From Planctomycetota bacterium (GTDB lineage: Bacteria; Planctomycetota; Phycisphaerae; WQYP01), in the NCBI GenBank assembly GCA_021799715.1, contig JAJYZY010000052.1, forward strand, positions 1 through 15,999: a DNA stretch of 15,999 nt, given 5' to 3'. The position numbers and the translations under genes were made by a program. Numbering within the stretch: position 1 is the stretch's first letter; every line of letters begins with the position of its first letter. The notes beneath the pieces are model-generated. The model made no database searches, was not told the DNA's origin, and worked only from the letters and a program-made list of their open reading frames with translations. Below are positions 1 through 6,897 of this stretch, one piece after another.

Positions 1-29
1 GGTGATTTAATTTAACGGAGATTTCTAAC

Positions 30-89
30 ATGCATGAACACGCCAAATCACCGGCTGCGCCGGCTATTTTTATGGGGGTTCGTACATGA
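30..89 (+). CDS. Possible 19-codon leader peptide overlapping the GH105 start
   Basis: A 19-codon reading frame starts with ATG at 30, preceded by GGAG at 17-20 with nine bases between. Its stop TGA (87-89) overlaps the ATG of the hydrolase gene (86-88) in an ATGA arrangement, the classic geometry of translational coupling. The peptide (MHEHAKSPAAPAIFMGVRT) resembles nothing I recognise and has no run of a single amino acid that would suggest attenuation. The downstream gene has only a G-run (75-79) as its own ribosome-binding site, so coupling is plausible. It may equally be a chance ORF; the case rests on the Shine-Dalgarno-like motif and the overlap alone. Confidence 0.25.
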   Translation: MHEHAKSPAAPAIFMGVRT

Positions 90-1300
90 TCCACCGCGGG
101 TCTTCCGTTGCCATGCCGGCCAATCGGCCGCGGGTCTCCACCACGCGGCTGCGGAAAGTGGGCGGTGTTATTCTTGCACCAGTTCTGATGGCCGCCATAC
201 TTTCCCTTTCTGCCGCAACAAGCCGCGCCGGCTCAATCACCAGCGCGCAAATACTTTCACAAATTCAACGCTGCGCCACAGTTGAAATCTCGATGCTTCC
301 CCATCATCCGCGCACCGGATGGGTGCATGGGGTGTTGTATATCGGCCTCATTGACCTGTATCGGGCCACGGGAAATAAAACCTTCCTTCAGCCTGTATTG
401 AAAATCGGTAATCAAGTGCATTGGAACATCCGTCGCTTCCGCCGCAAGCTCAATAGTGAAATCTCCGGCAACTCATATTGTTTCGGCCAGGCCATTACCA
501 GCGTTGCGGGCCTGCATGTTGTCCATGTGCCGCTGGCCCCGCTTAAGGCACGGTGTGGTCAGATGCTGCGCTATTTTCGGGCCACCGGAAATAACCCCAA
601 AAAACTTGCCTGGTGGTGGTGCGATTCGCTTTTCATGGCTCCCGCGGCCTTTGCCCATCTATCCCAACTCGCCGGTGATCCTCAATACGTCAATGCCATG
701 AATCAGCAATGGTGGTTTGTCACGCGTCTTCTTTATGACAGGAAAGAGCATCTGTTTTTCCGGGACCACCGCTTTTTCAAAAAGAAGGCGGCCAATGGCC
801 GGCATGTGTTCTGGTCCCGTGGCGAAGGCTGGGTGCTTGCCGGTACCGCCCGCGTGCTGAAGTACTTGCCCCAAAACTTCCCGGATCGTCCCCGATATAT
901 CCATCTGTTTCAGCGGATGGCCGCACAAATCGCATCGTTGCAGGGGGCCGATGGAATCTGGCGGCCCAGTCTGCTGGATTTTAAGCAATTTCCAACGCCC
1001 GAAAGCAGCGGCACTGCATTGGATTGCTACGCTCTTGCCTGGGGTATCAATCACCATCTTTTAAGCCGCCGGCGGTATCTGCCGGTGGTTGCCAAAGCCT
1101 GGGCGGGGCTGCTGGCCATGCGCAATAAAGCCGGCGATCTGGCGTATGTCCAGAAGCCCGGCGATCAACCCGCCCTGGCCACTGCCAAGCTCACCAAGCC
1201 GTATGCATCGGGCGCATTTATCATGGCCGGCGTGCAACTTATGAAATTGGCTCCCCTAAATATTCCTCCCATCCCCAAACTCGCAAATAAGTCCCGGTAA
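86..1300 (+). CDS. Exported glycoside hydrolase family 105 (unsaturated rhamnogalacturonyl/glucuronyl hydrolase)
   Basis: This 404-residue protein matches the GH88/GH105 (YteR/YesR-like) fold. These enzymes hydrate and remove the 4,5-unsaturated uronic acid left at the non-reducing end after a polysaccharide lyase cuts pectin or a related polymer. An N-terminal basic stretch (R14-K24), a hydrophobic core (about 26-44) and a likely cleavage site after SRA at 48 indicate export. Family landmarks are visible: a G-W-x-x-G segment with YIGLIDLYRATGN (about 78-97); WWWCDSLFMAPA with D180 in the place of the catalytic aspartate; FWSRGEGW at 242-249; DGIWRP from 289; and ESSGTA from 306. The length is normal for the family. 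A later start at M10 is possible. The partner PL1-type lyase at 6898-10752 fits a lyase-then-hydrolase order. The exact substrate (rhamnogalacturonan, ulvan or other) cannot be told from sequence alone. Confidence 0.88.
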   Translation: MIHRGSSVAMPANRPRVSTTRLRKVGGVILAPVLMAAILSLSAATSRAGSITSAQILSQIQRCATVEISMLPHHPRTGWVHGVLYIGLIDLYRATGNKTFLQPVLKIGNQVHWNIRRFRRKLNSEISGNSYCFGQAITSVAGLHVVHVPLAPLKARCGQMLRYFRATGNNPKKLAWWWCDSLFMAPAAFAHLSQLAGDPQYVNAMNQQWWFVTRLLYDRKEHLFFRDHRFFKKKAANGRHVFWSRGEGWVLAGTARVLKYLPQNFPDRPRYIHLFQRMAAQIASLQGADGIWRPSLLDFKQFPTPESSGTALDCYALAWGINHHLLSRRRYLPVVAKAWAGLLAMRNKAGDLAYVQKPGDQPALATAKLTKPYASGAFIMAGVQLMKLAPLNIPPIPKLANKSR

Positions 1301-1317
1301 TTGCAACCGCCCGACGT

Positions 1318-2136
1318 TCACGGTTTTGCCGTGCTGTTGGCCGCCGCGCAGAGTCCCTGGGTAATCACAGCGTACAATTGATCCGATAGTTCGGTGTACA
1401 GGCTTTGGTAATCCCCTTCAAAACTCAGATCGTTCCACGATCCCATGCCGCCAAATACCCACGCCGTCTGGCATGCCGCCAGCAGACGCCGGGCTTCCGG
1501 ATTTAATAATCCTTCCGGTGCCAGATCCGGGCAGTATAGCGATTCCGGCACCGCCACCGCATTCAATACGTCATTGGCGGCTTTGAATCGCATGGCAAAT
1601 GGTTCGAGTTTCATGCCGCGGGCGAAGCCCTCAACCGCGGCCAGCACACTGCCAAGCTTGGTCATAAGCACCGCTATCGGTGGCTGATCCGGCTCCACTG
1701 CGGGGCGCTGCATGACAAATATATAACGCACGCGCCAAATCTTCCGGTCCGGCGCATCACGATTTTCCACACGCCACAAAGCCTCCCAGCATGAGGACAA
1801 CTCCCCCTGTTGCGCTGCTAAAATCCAACGTCCGCCGCCGCCGACAAACCCCACGGACATCCGATCTGATATTTTCTTATCATTTTGCGCCATATGCACC
1901 AATATGGCCCGGGAAAAGTTTGCCGCGCACAGTTCATCCATCCACTGATCCGGGGATGTTGCGACAACCGGCAAATCTTCCAGCCTCTCCTCCGCATCGG
2001 ATTGAGATTTTAAAAACTCAATGGATCGGCAAGATGCGCATGTAGAATTTTCAGGGAAAAACCCCTTCACAATTCCCCGGCGGCGGGCATTGAGGTAACA
2101 CGTCAATGCGACGATTTGAGCAATCGGACCAGTCAC
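1318..2136 (-). CDS. Conserved-looking hypothetical protein, 272 aa, CxxC near N-terminus
   Basis: A 272-residue protein that I cannot assign to a named family. It begins with GTG at 2136, with GGAG (plus-strand CTCC 2147-2150) ten bases upstream. The N-terminus (IVALTCYLNARRRG) is followed by FFPENSTCASC, where C33 and C36 form a CxxC pair that could bind metal or be redox-active. The middle has a Gly-rich turn (GFVGGGGRWILAA) and the C-terminal part contains AWVFGGMGSWNDLSFEG. There is no signal peptide and no clear membrane segment, so it is probably cytoplasmic. It converges on the GH105 gene with only 17 bases between the two stops, and shares the 240-bp upstream gap with the divergent GH2 gene. 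The balanced composition and well-formed motifs argue for a real gene; the function is unknown. Confidence 0.72.
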   Translation of the reverse strand: MTGPIAQIVALTCYLNARRRGIVKGFFPENSTCASCRSIEFLKSQSDAEERLEDLPVVATSPDQWMDELCAANFSRAILVHMAQNDKKISDRMSVGFVGGGGRWILAAQQGELSSCWEALWRVENRDAPDRKIWRVRYIFVMQRPAVEPDQPPIAVLMTKLGSVLAAVEGFARGMKLEPFAMRFKAANDVLNAVAVPESLYCPDLAPEGLLNPEARRLLAACQTAWVFGGMGSWNDLSFEGDYQSLYTELSDQLYAVITQGLCAAANSTAKP

Positions 2137-2386
2137 AATACCATCACTCCGGCAACGGCGAAGCGTGAATTATCCAATCCATCAGCATTTTGTAAACTCA
2201 TGGCGCAATTGTCACAAGCCGTTGCACAAAATGTCAATCAATCGGATTCCCGCAAGCCCGCCGTCGGTGTGACAGCGCGCCAGAGCAGTTTGGCCGGATA
2301 TTTGGCTGAACGGTTCGCGTGAGACCAACTTCCGAAAAAAAATTGGCTGACAAAGTGAAAAACATAACGAAAGATAAATGATTATC

Positions 2387-2415
2387 TTGACGGCCATTAC
2401 CGGTGCGTATATTGT
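2387..2415 (+). promoter_or_regulatory. Candidate sigma70-type promoter for the GH2 gene
   Basis: TTGACG (2387-2392) matches the -35 consensus at five of six bases, and TATTGT (2410-2415) matches the -10 at four of six, with an exact 17-bp spacer. Transcription would begin near 2422, after the upstream in-frame ATG at 2378, which supports a start at 2480 or 2513. Judged by eye only. Confidence 0.35.
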
Positions 2416-2501
2416 GAATAAAAACCATGGCGTTTCACGAAACAAACAGAACCCTGTTGCTTCAATTGAATGGTGCCTGATGAATATTGTTGTTTTCAGA
2501 C

Positions 2502-2505
2502 GGGA
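2502..2505 (+). promoter_or_regulatory. Ribosome-binding site GGGA favouring the 2513 start
   Basis: GGGA at 2502-2505 lies seven bases before the ATG at 2513. The in-frame ATGs at 2378 and 2480 have no comparable purine motif, so this site decides the start chosen for the GH2 gene. It is a short match and only moderately convincing. Confidence 0.35.
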
Positions 2506-2512
2506 TATTTTC

Positions 2513-5164
2513 ATGGAAAATATATGTTGGTTACGCCGAAGAGTCAGTGCGTGTTGTGCGCTGTTATCGTGCGGTAAAGGTACTTGGTTCTGGAAAAATC
2601 GCCGTGCAGATTCGGCCAAGGCCGCGCTGGGTTCAGCGGTTGTATCGGTGCTGTTTATTCTTTTGGTACCGGGGACTTGTCCGGCCGCCCCACGGGAGAA
2701 AATCTCCCTTAATGCCCATTGGCGTTTCACGCTTAGTGATCCGCATGATGCCATTGCCAAAGGGGGCAACATTTTCAATTACCCGGAAGTTTCCCGTCTG
2801 GATAAGCTAAGCGGTGCCGACCTCGTGCAGCACGCGCAATACGAATCGCGCCGCACGGATCCGGTGCGATATGGTGATGACAACTTTCACGGCTGGATCA
2901 AATCCTCCTGGCCCATTACCCATCCCGCCCGCACCGGCCTGGGAGATCACGTCTCCTGGGTGCAGCCGAAGTTTGATGATCATGCCTGGAAAAGTGTCAC
3001 ACTCCCCAACGATTGGGCGGTGCGCCTGCCCTTCAGCAAGCACGGCAACATGGGCCATGGATTTAAGGATTTAAATTCTAAAACCGACATTGGCTGGTAT
3101 CGCCGTGACTTTTTCATTCCATCCTCGGATAAGGGCAAAACCCTGCGCGTGGATTTTGACGGCGTATATCGCAATTCGCTGGTGTGGCTTAATGGCCACT
3201 GCCTGGGCCGGCATGTCAGCGGGTACATGAGTTTCTATTACAATATCAGCAAATGGGTCCGCTATGGCACCCGCAACACGCTGGTCGTGCGGGTGGATGC
3301 CGGCCGAATGGAAGGCTGGTTTTATGAGGGGGCGGGCATTTATCGGGATGTCTGGCTGGTGGTAACCGGGCCGGTGCACGTGGCGCATTGGGGCACATAC
3401 GTTCATACACAGGTCAGCGGACGCCATGCGGAGGTCATCATTCAAACCAAATTGCGCAACGATTCCATCCACGCCGTGTCCTGCACGCTGACTTCGGAAA
3501 TTCTGGATGCGGAACATAAAAGCGTTGCCCGGTCGCCGATCACCGTGCGCATTGAACCGATGCAGTATCGCACGGTTTATCAGTTTATTCCCGTGGCTGC
3601 CGCGCATGTCTGGTCCTTGCGTGATCCGTATTTATATCATCTGGTATCGCGGGTGTCGGTGGCGGGAAAAGTCACGGATTCGTATCGAACCAATTTCGGC
3701 ATTCGCACCCTGCGATTTGATCCCAATAAGGGTTTTTTCCTCAACGGCAGGCATGTTGAAATCAAGGGCACCGCCAACCATCAGGATTTTGCCGGTGTGG
3801 GTATTGCCGTGCCGGACAGCCTGCAGTATTACCGTGTGGAACTGCTGAAAAAAATGGGGTGCAACGCCTGGCGTACCGCGCATAATCCGCCCTCGCCGGC
3901 GCTGTTGGATGCGTGCGATAAACTCGGCATGCTGGTGCTGGATGAAAATCGGCGTTTTGGCTGCACGCCGGAAATTCTGGAAGAGTTGCGCAGCATGATC
4001 CGCCGGGATCGCAACCATCCGTGTATTTTTCTCTGGTCATTGGGCAATGAGGAAATGGGCGTGCAGGGCACCTATTGGGGAGCGCGGATTTTGCGCACCA
4101 TGCAGCGCGAAGCGCACAGCCTGGATCCCAGCCGCTTGTGCACCATCGCCATGAATGGCCATTGGGGTCAGGGCTTTTCCCGCGTTATTGATGTGCAGGG
4201 ATGCAATTATCTCGACGGCCACCTCACCGCATATCACCTCGGCCACCCGTTGCAACCCATGATCGGCACGGAAACCGCCAGCACCATGACCACGCGCGGC
4301 GTGTATGTGGAAAGCCATAAGCATGTCGCATTGCCGGCCTATGACACCCGGTGGCCCCGGTGGGGGGCGTCAGCGGAGGCGTGGTGGCAGGCTTACATGA
4401 AGCGGCCATTTATGGCCGGCGGATTTGACTGGACCGGCTTTGATTACCGTGGTGAACCCACACCGTTTGGCTGGCCCGCGATCAGTTCGCAATTTGGCGC
4501 TATGGATACCTGCGGCTTCCCGAAGGACAACTATTATTTTTATCAAGCGTGGTGGACGCACAAACCGGTTTTACATATTTTCCCGGATTGGAATGCGCCA
4601 GCTGCGTTTGGCCGGCCGGTGTCGGTATGGTGCTTCGGCAATTGCCGTGAAGTTCAATTGTCACTTAACGGCCAAAGCTTGGGCACCAAGCCCATGCCGC
4701 AATATGGCCATATTCAATGGCAAGTCCCTTATCATCCGGGAACGTTGCTGGCCCGCGGATATACGCACGGCAAATTGGTGATGACCACCGAAGTACAAAC
4801 CACCGGCATACCCGCCGCAATTAAACTTATGCCCTGGCGAAAGAGCCTTACCGCCAATGGCATGGACGCGGATGCTTTGCGCGTGGCCATTTGTGATAAA
4901 AAGGGACGCCTGGTGCCCACCGCGGACAATATGGTGCAATTTCATATTTCATCCAACGCGCGGATTATTGGCGTAGGCAACGGCAATCCTGATTGCCACG
5001 AGCCTGATCATGCGACCCGGCGCAGAGCTTTCAATGGCTACTGCCTGGTCATCATCCGAGCTGGAAGCCATCCGGGGATCATTCATTTCAGCGCCACATC
5101 CGGGGGCCTGCGGACGGCAAGCGTGGATATTCACGCAATTGCCGGAAGCGTTTGCGGGCAATAG
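2513..5164 (+). CDS. Exported glycoside hydrolase family 2 (beta-galactosidase type)
   Basis: A large GH2 enzyme (883 aa from 2513) that would cleave terminal beta-linked sugars, most often beta-galactosides, by a retaining two-glutamate mechanism. The order is: a long basic N-terminal region, a hydrophobic signal core (AVVSVLFILLV) ending at CPAAP; a jelly-roll sugar-binding domain (W195 in GWYRRDFF, then VWLNGHCLGRH); an Ig-like domain; and the TIM barrel. SLGNEE holds the acid/base E513 and IGTET holds the nucleophile E587. FDWTGFDYRGEP (W640) and the following SSQFGAMDTCGFPKDNYYFYQAWW are typical of GH2 proteins with a DUF4982-like module, followed by C-terminal Ig-like domains. The n-region before the hydrophobic core is unusually long for a signal peptide; longer forms starting at 2378 or 2480 remain possible. 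Neighbouring pectin-type enzymes suggest galactan or galactose side chains as substrate, which is inference. Confidence 0.9.
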   Translation: MENICWLRRRVSACCALLSCGKGTWFWKNRRADSAKAALGSAVVSVLFILLVPGTCPAAPREKISLNAHWRFTLSDPHDAIAKGGNIFNYPEVSRLDKLSGADLVQHAQYESRRTDPVRYGDDNFHGWIKSSWPITHPARTGLGDHVSWVQPKFDDHAWKSVTLPNDWAVRLPFSKHGNMGHGFKDLNSKTDIGWYRRDFFIPSSDKGKTLRVDFDGVYRNSLVWLNGHCLGRHVSGYMSFYYNISKWVRYGTRNTLVVRVDAGRMEGWFYEGAGIYRDVWLVVTGPVHVAHWGTYVHTQVSGRHAEVIIQTKLRNDSIHAVSCTLTSEILDAEHKSVARSPITVRIEPMQYRTVYQFIPVAAAHVWSLRDPYLYHLVSRVSVAGKVTDSYRTNFGIRTLRFDPNKGFFLNGRHVEIKGTANHQDFAGVGIAVPDSLQYYRVELLKKMGCNAWRTAHNPPSPALLDACDKLGMLVLDENRRFGCTPEILEELRSMIRRDRNHPCIFLWSLGNEEMGVQGTYWGARILRTMQREAHSLDPSRLCTIAMNGHWGQGFSRVIDVQGCNYLDGHLTAYHLGHPLQPMIGTETASTMTTRGVYVESHKHVALPAYDTRWPRWGASAEAWWQAYMKRPFMAGGFDWTGFDYRGEPTPFGWPAISSQFGAMDTCGFPKDNYYFYQAWWTHKPVLHIFPDWNAPAAFGRPVSVWCFGNCREVQLSLNGQSLGTKPMPQYGHIQWQVPYHPGTLLARGYTHGKLVMTTEVQTTGIPAAIKLMPWRKSLTANGMDADALRVAICDKKGRLVPTADNMVQFHISSNARIIGVGNGNPDCHEPDHATRRRAFNGYCLVIIRAGSHPGIIHFSATSGGLRTASVDIHAIAGSVCGQ

Positions 5165-5226
5165 CCGCGGCATTCCGCATTCCTATTCGTGAATTGTTCC
5201 GGCGTGTTTGTCGCAATAATGGAGAT

Positions 5227-5258
5227 GTGACAAAAGTACAACAAGTGGTGACAAAAGT
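5227..5258 (+). repeat. Direct repeat GTGACAAAAGT, two copies 21 bp apart
   Basis: Perfect 11-bp copies lie at 5227-5237 and 5248-5258. The 21-bp start-to-start distance equals two turns of DNA, so both copies face the same side of the helix, as expected for a dimeric or cooperative regulator. They sit 63 bp after the GH2 stop and about 300 bp before the PEP-CTERM gene. Confidence 0.55.
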
Positions 5259-5370
5259 CCATTGTTTTTGTTGTGGGGATCATCTAGACTTTCTTTTCAG
5301 AAGCACAACTCGCGGAGGGTTGCGTGGAAGGATGATATTCAGGCCGCCAGCCACATTCCGGTTTAGCCGG

Positions 5371-5419
5371 GCGAACACCCCATATTTTGGTGTTCGCGTT
5401 GACTCGGTCTTGGCGAACA
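5371..5419. promoter_or_regulatory. Cluster of three GCGAACA half-sites including a perfect inverted repeat
   Basis: GCGAACACC (5371-5379) and GGTGTTCGC (5389-5397) form a perfect 9-bp inverted repeat around a 9-base AT-rich spacer. A third half-site, GCGAACA, follows at 5413-5419 in the first orientation, 42 bp from the first copy, which is four helical turns. No T-run follows, so this is more likely an operator than a terminator. The binding protein is unknown. Confidence 0.5.
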
Positions 5420-5479
5420 GTTGATGCGCGATCTTTGCCGTTTGTGGCAATGTGGTGCGAATAATCTGGTGAATACGGG

Positions 5480-5494
5480 CTGACAATGTGTCAG
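5480..5494 (+). promoter_or_regulatory. Short palindrome CTGACA-ATG-TGTCAG before a T-rich run
   Basis: Six-base perfect arms with a three-base centre are followed by the T-rich stretch 5495-5510. It could be an operator or a weak attenuator in the leader of the PEP-CTERM gene. The stem is too short and AU-rich for a confident terminator. Confidence 0.3.
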
Positions 5495-5539
5495 TTTGAT
5501 TTTTTGTTTCCCGCTCTTTTCTTTCAGAAGGGCAATTTT

Positions 5540-5545
5540 AGGAGG
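5540..5545 (+). promoter_or_regulatory. Consensus ribosome-binding site AGGAGG
   Basis: A full AGGAGG lies seven bases before the ATG at 5553. It fixes that start over the in-frame ATG at 5496, and the protein then begins directly with a normal signal peptide. Confidence 0.85.
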
Positions 5546-5552
5546 TCTTCTC

Positions 5553-6614
5553 ATGCAAGTGCGCAACATCGGTAATTCATTGGTATTGGCCGCCATCGCG
5601 GCTGCCGCCGTGGCTGGCACGGCGACACATTCATTTGGGTTGGGCGTTTACGAGTGGCTGGGCACAAACAGCAGCAGTTGGAGCGACGGGACAAGTTGGT
5701 ATCCCGGCGCAGCACCCACCGGTGGAACAGCGGCGGCACCGGTCGCCGGGAACATCCAGCTTGGGGACAGCACGTTGGAAAACTATGCGCTTACCTACGA
5801 CCCAGCGAATAACACCGCACTAACCGATCCAACCTACGTGATTGGCGATCTACTGGTCGGGCACGGAACCGCCGGCGTGGTAAATGTACTAAGCGGCAAC
5901 CTGACTTTCGAGGATCAGCAGTATACCTCCGCCGTCGCCTGGGATGGTTCCAACGGAGCGCTGAATGTCTCCGGCGGCGCCACCGTGACATTCCAGGATC
6001 CGCTCGCCGCCGCCAGCAATCCCGCGCTGACACTGGGGAAAGCCGGAGGAGGCGCGGGTGTCGGCACCGTAACGGTTACAAACGGTACAGTCAATATTGA
6101 CGGGAACCTTCTGTTTAACTACCAATATGGAAACAATACGCTTTCGATTGGCCAGGGCGGATTGGTTACGGTGAACTACGACAACGAGGCTACCCCCGTC
6201 GCGGGATCAACGACGTTGAATTTTGGCTCGCATATTATTCTTGCCGGCAACGGCATTTTTGAACAGACGGCCTCCGGTACAATGACATTTTATAACCATA
6301 ACGCCGCCACAAACAACAGCTTCGTCGCCTTCCAATTGGGTGGATCGGGCACGCTCTCGCTTTTTGATGGAGCCGGTGGATCGAACATGTCCGCCGTGGA
6401 AAGCCAGATTGGCACCGACGTGACCTCCGGCCAATTTGACACGATGAGCGGTTCCACATTTACCCCCATTACCAGCCTTTCCCAATTGGCGTTTAATCAA
6501 TCCGGAAGTCAACTGCTGGTTACGTTGGCCCCGGTTCCCGAACCCGCCACTTTGGCTCTGTTCATGGCGGCCGGCGCGGGTTTGCTGTTGCTGCGAAAGC
6601 GGAAATCAGCTTAA
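5553..6614 (+). CDS. PEP-CTERM surface protein, beta-solenoid-like
   Basis: A 353-residue exported protein with signal peptide MQVRNIGNSLVLAAIAAAAVAG, probably cleaved between residues 24 and 29. The mature part starts with YEWLGTNSSSWSDGTSW, a motif seen at the head of many Gly/Asn-rich surface proteins, and continues with short strand-turn repeats of G-x-L-x-V type (for example LLVGHGTAGVVNVLSGNLTF and TVTVTNGTVNIDGNLLF), suggesting a right-handed beta-solenoid. The C-terminus is a PEP-CTERM signal: VPEP at 328-331, a hydrophobic helix, then RKRKSA. In the known PEP-CTERM/exosortase system this signal is cleaved and processed by an exosortase; no such enzyme is encoded in this window. It has no enzymatic motif, so it may bind polysaccharide or form surface structure. 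It is transcribed alone, ended by the terminator at 6694-6732, upstream of the larger PEP-CTERM lyase. Confidence 0.85.
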   Translation: MQVRNIGNSLVLAAIAAAAVAGTATHSFGLGVYEWLGTNSSSWSDGTSWYPGAAPTGGTAAAPVAGNIQLGDSTLENYALTYDPANNTALTDPTYVIGDLLVGHGTAGVVNVLSGNLTFEDQQYTSAVAWDGSNGALNVSGGATVTFQDPLAAASNPALTLGKAGGGAGVGTVTVTNGTVNIDGNLLFNYQYGNNTLSIGQGGLVTVNYDNEATPVAGSTTLNFGSHIILAGNGIFEQTASGTMTFYNHNAATNNSFVAFQLGGSGTLSLFDGAGGSNMSAVESQIGTDVTSGQFDTMSGSTFTPITSLSQLAFNQSGSQLLVTLAPVPEPATLALFMAAGAGLLLLRKRKSA

Positions 6615-6628
6615 GGCTCAAGACGACG

Positions 6629-6648
6629 AACCGCACACGTTTGCGGTT
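6629..6648 (+). other. Hairpin 14 bases after the PEP-CTERM stop codon
   Basis: AACCGCA (6629-6635) and TGCGGTT (6642-6648) form a perfect 7-bp stem with a six-base loop. No T-run follows, so it is not itself an intrinsic terminator. It may protect the mRNA 3' end or be a processing site ahead of the true terminator 45 bp later. Confidence 0.35.
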
Positions 6649-6693
6649 ACGTATATCATGCTGTGCGTGCAATGCGATACGGCGAAAATAGAT

Positions 6694-6732
6694 AAAGGGC
6701 CGACTGATACCCGCATCCGTCGGCCCTTTTTT
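6694..6732 (+). terminator. Strong rho-independent terminator
   Basis: GGGCCGAC (6697-6704) pairs with GTCGGCCC (6719-6726), extended by three A:T pairs below, and is followed by a run of six T (6727-6732). The 14-base loop can form an inner GAT/ATC pairing. It ends the small PEP-CTERM gene and insulates it from the lyase gene downstream. Confidence 0.88.
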
Positions 6733-6755
6733 GCCTTGGTTTGGAGGTAGTAAAA

Positions 6756-6818
6756 ATGGCGATAACACTCCTCGAAAAAATCCGCGCGAATAGCTCCGGT
6801 TCAATCCGGAAAAGCTAG
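6756..6818 (+). CDS. Possible 20-codon leader ORF upstream of the lyase gene
   Basis: ATG at 6756 is preceded by GGAGG at 6743-6747 with eight bases between, a better ribosome-binding site than that of the lyase gene itself. It encodes MAITLLEKIRANSSGSIRKS and stops at TAG 6816-6818, about 80 bases before the lyase start. The last third of the ORF lies in an imperfect hairpin: TAGCTCCGG (6791-6799) pairs with CCGGA (6806-6810) and GCTA (6814-6817), with a three-A bulge. It sits just after the terminator, so it would be in the 5' leader of the lyase mRNA if the promoter is close by. No homologue is recognised; it may be a regulatory leader peptide, a tiny gene, or chance. Confidence 0.35.
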   Translation: MAITLLEKIRANSSGSIRKS

Positions 6819-6884
6819 TCGTGATCCCCCCCAATATGCGGCGCGAATGATGCTGACTTTAAGAATCCAAAGACCCCATGAAAT

Positions 6885-6889
6885 GAGGA
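6885..6889 (+). promoter_or_regulatory. Ribosome-binding site GAGGA setting the lyase start at 6898
   Basis: GAGGA lies eight bases before the ATG at 6898. Upstream in-frame ATGs at 6847, 6850 and 6883 lack such a site, and starting at 6898 yields a standard signal peptide (MKRD followed by a hydrophobic core). Confidence 0.7.
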
Positions 6890-6897
6890 AACCCCTG

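Larger units (their letters stand above)
2137..2512. other. Divergent intergenic region between hypothetical gene and GH2 gene
   Basis: This 376-bp stretch separates two divergently transcribed genes and should hold both promoters. Apart from the candidate promoter at 2387-2415 I see no strong hairpin or repeat. An in-frame ATG for the downstream GH2 frame occurs at 2378, but it lacks a ribosome-binding site and lies upstream of the candidate promoter, so I treat 2378-2512 as untranslated. Confidence 0.5.
5165..5552. other. 388-bp intergenic region rich in operator-like repeats
   Basis: This gap before the small PEP-CTERM gene holds no convincing gene. It contains a pair of direct repeats (5227-5258), three GCGAACA half-sites (5371-5419), a short palindrome (5480-5494) and the strong ribosome-binding site at 5540. 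Such density suggests a regulated promoter. A possible -10 element AATAAT (5460-5465) lies 19 bases after TTGCCG (5435-5440), a long spacer, so the promoter call is weak. An in-frame ATG at 5496 would extend the gene but has no ribosome-binding site. Confidence 0.5.

Noticed and set aside
659..1057. Minus-strand ORF of 132 codons inside the GH105 gene
   Set aside because: Fully inside a convincing CDS on the other strand, without motif or separate ribosome-binding site.
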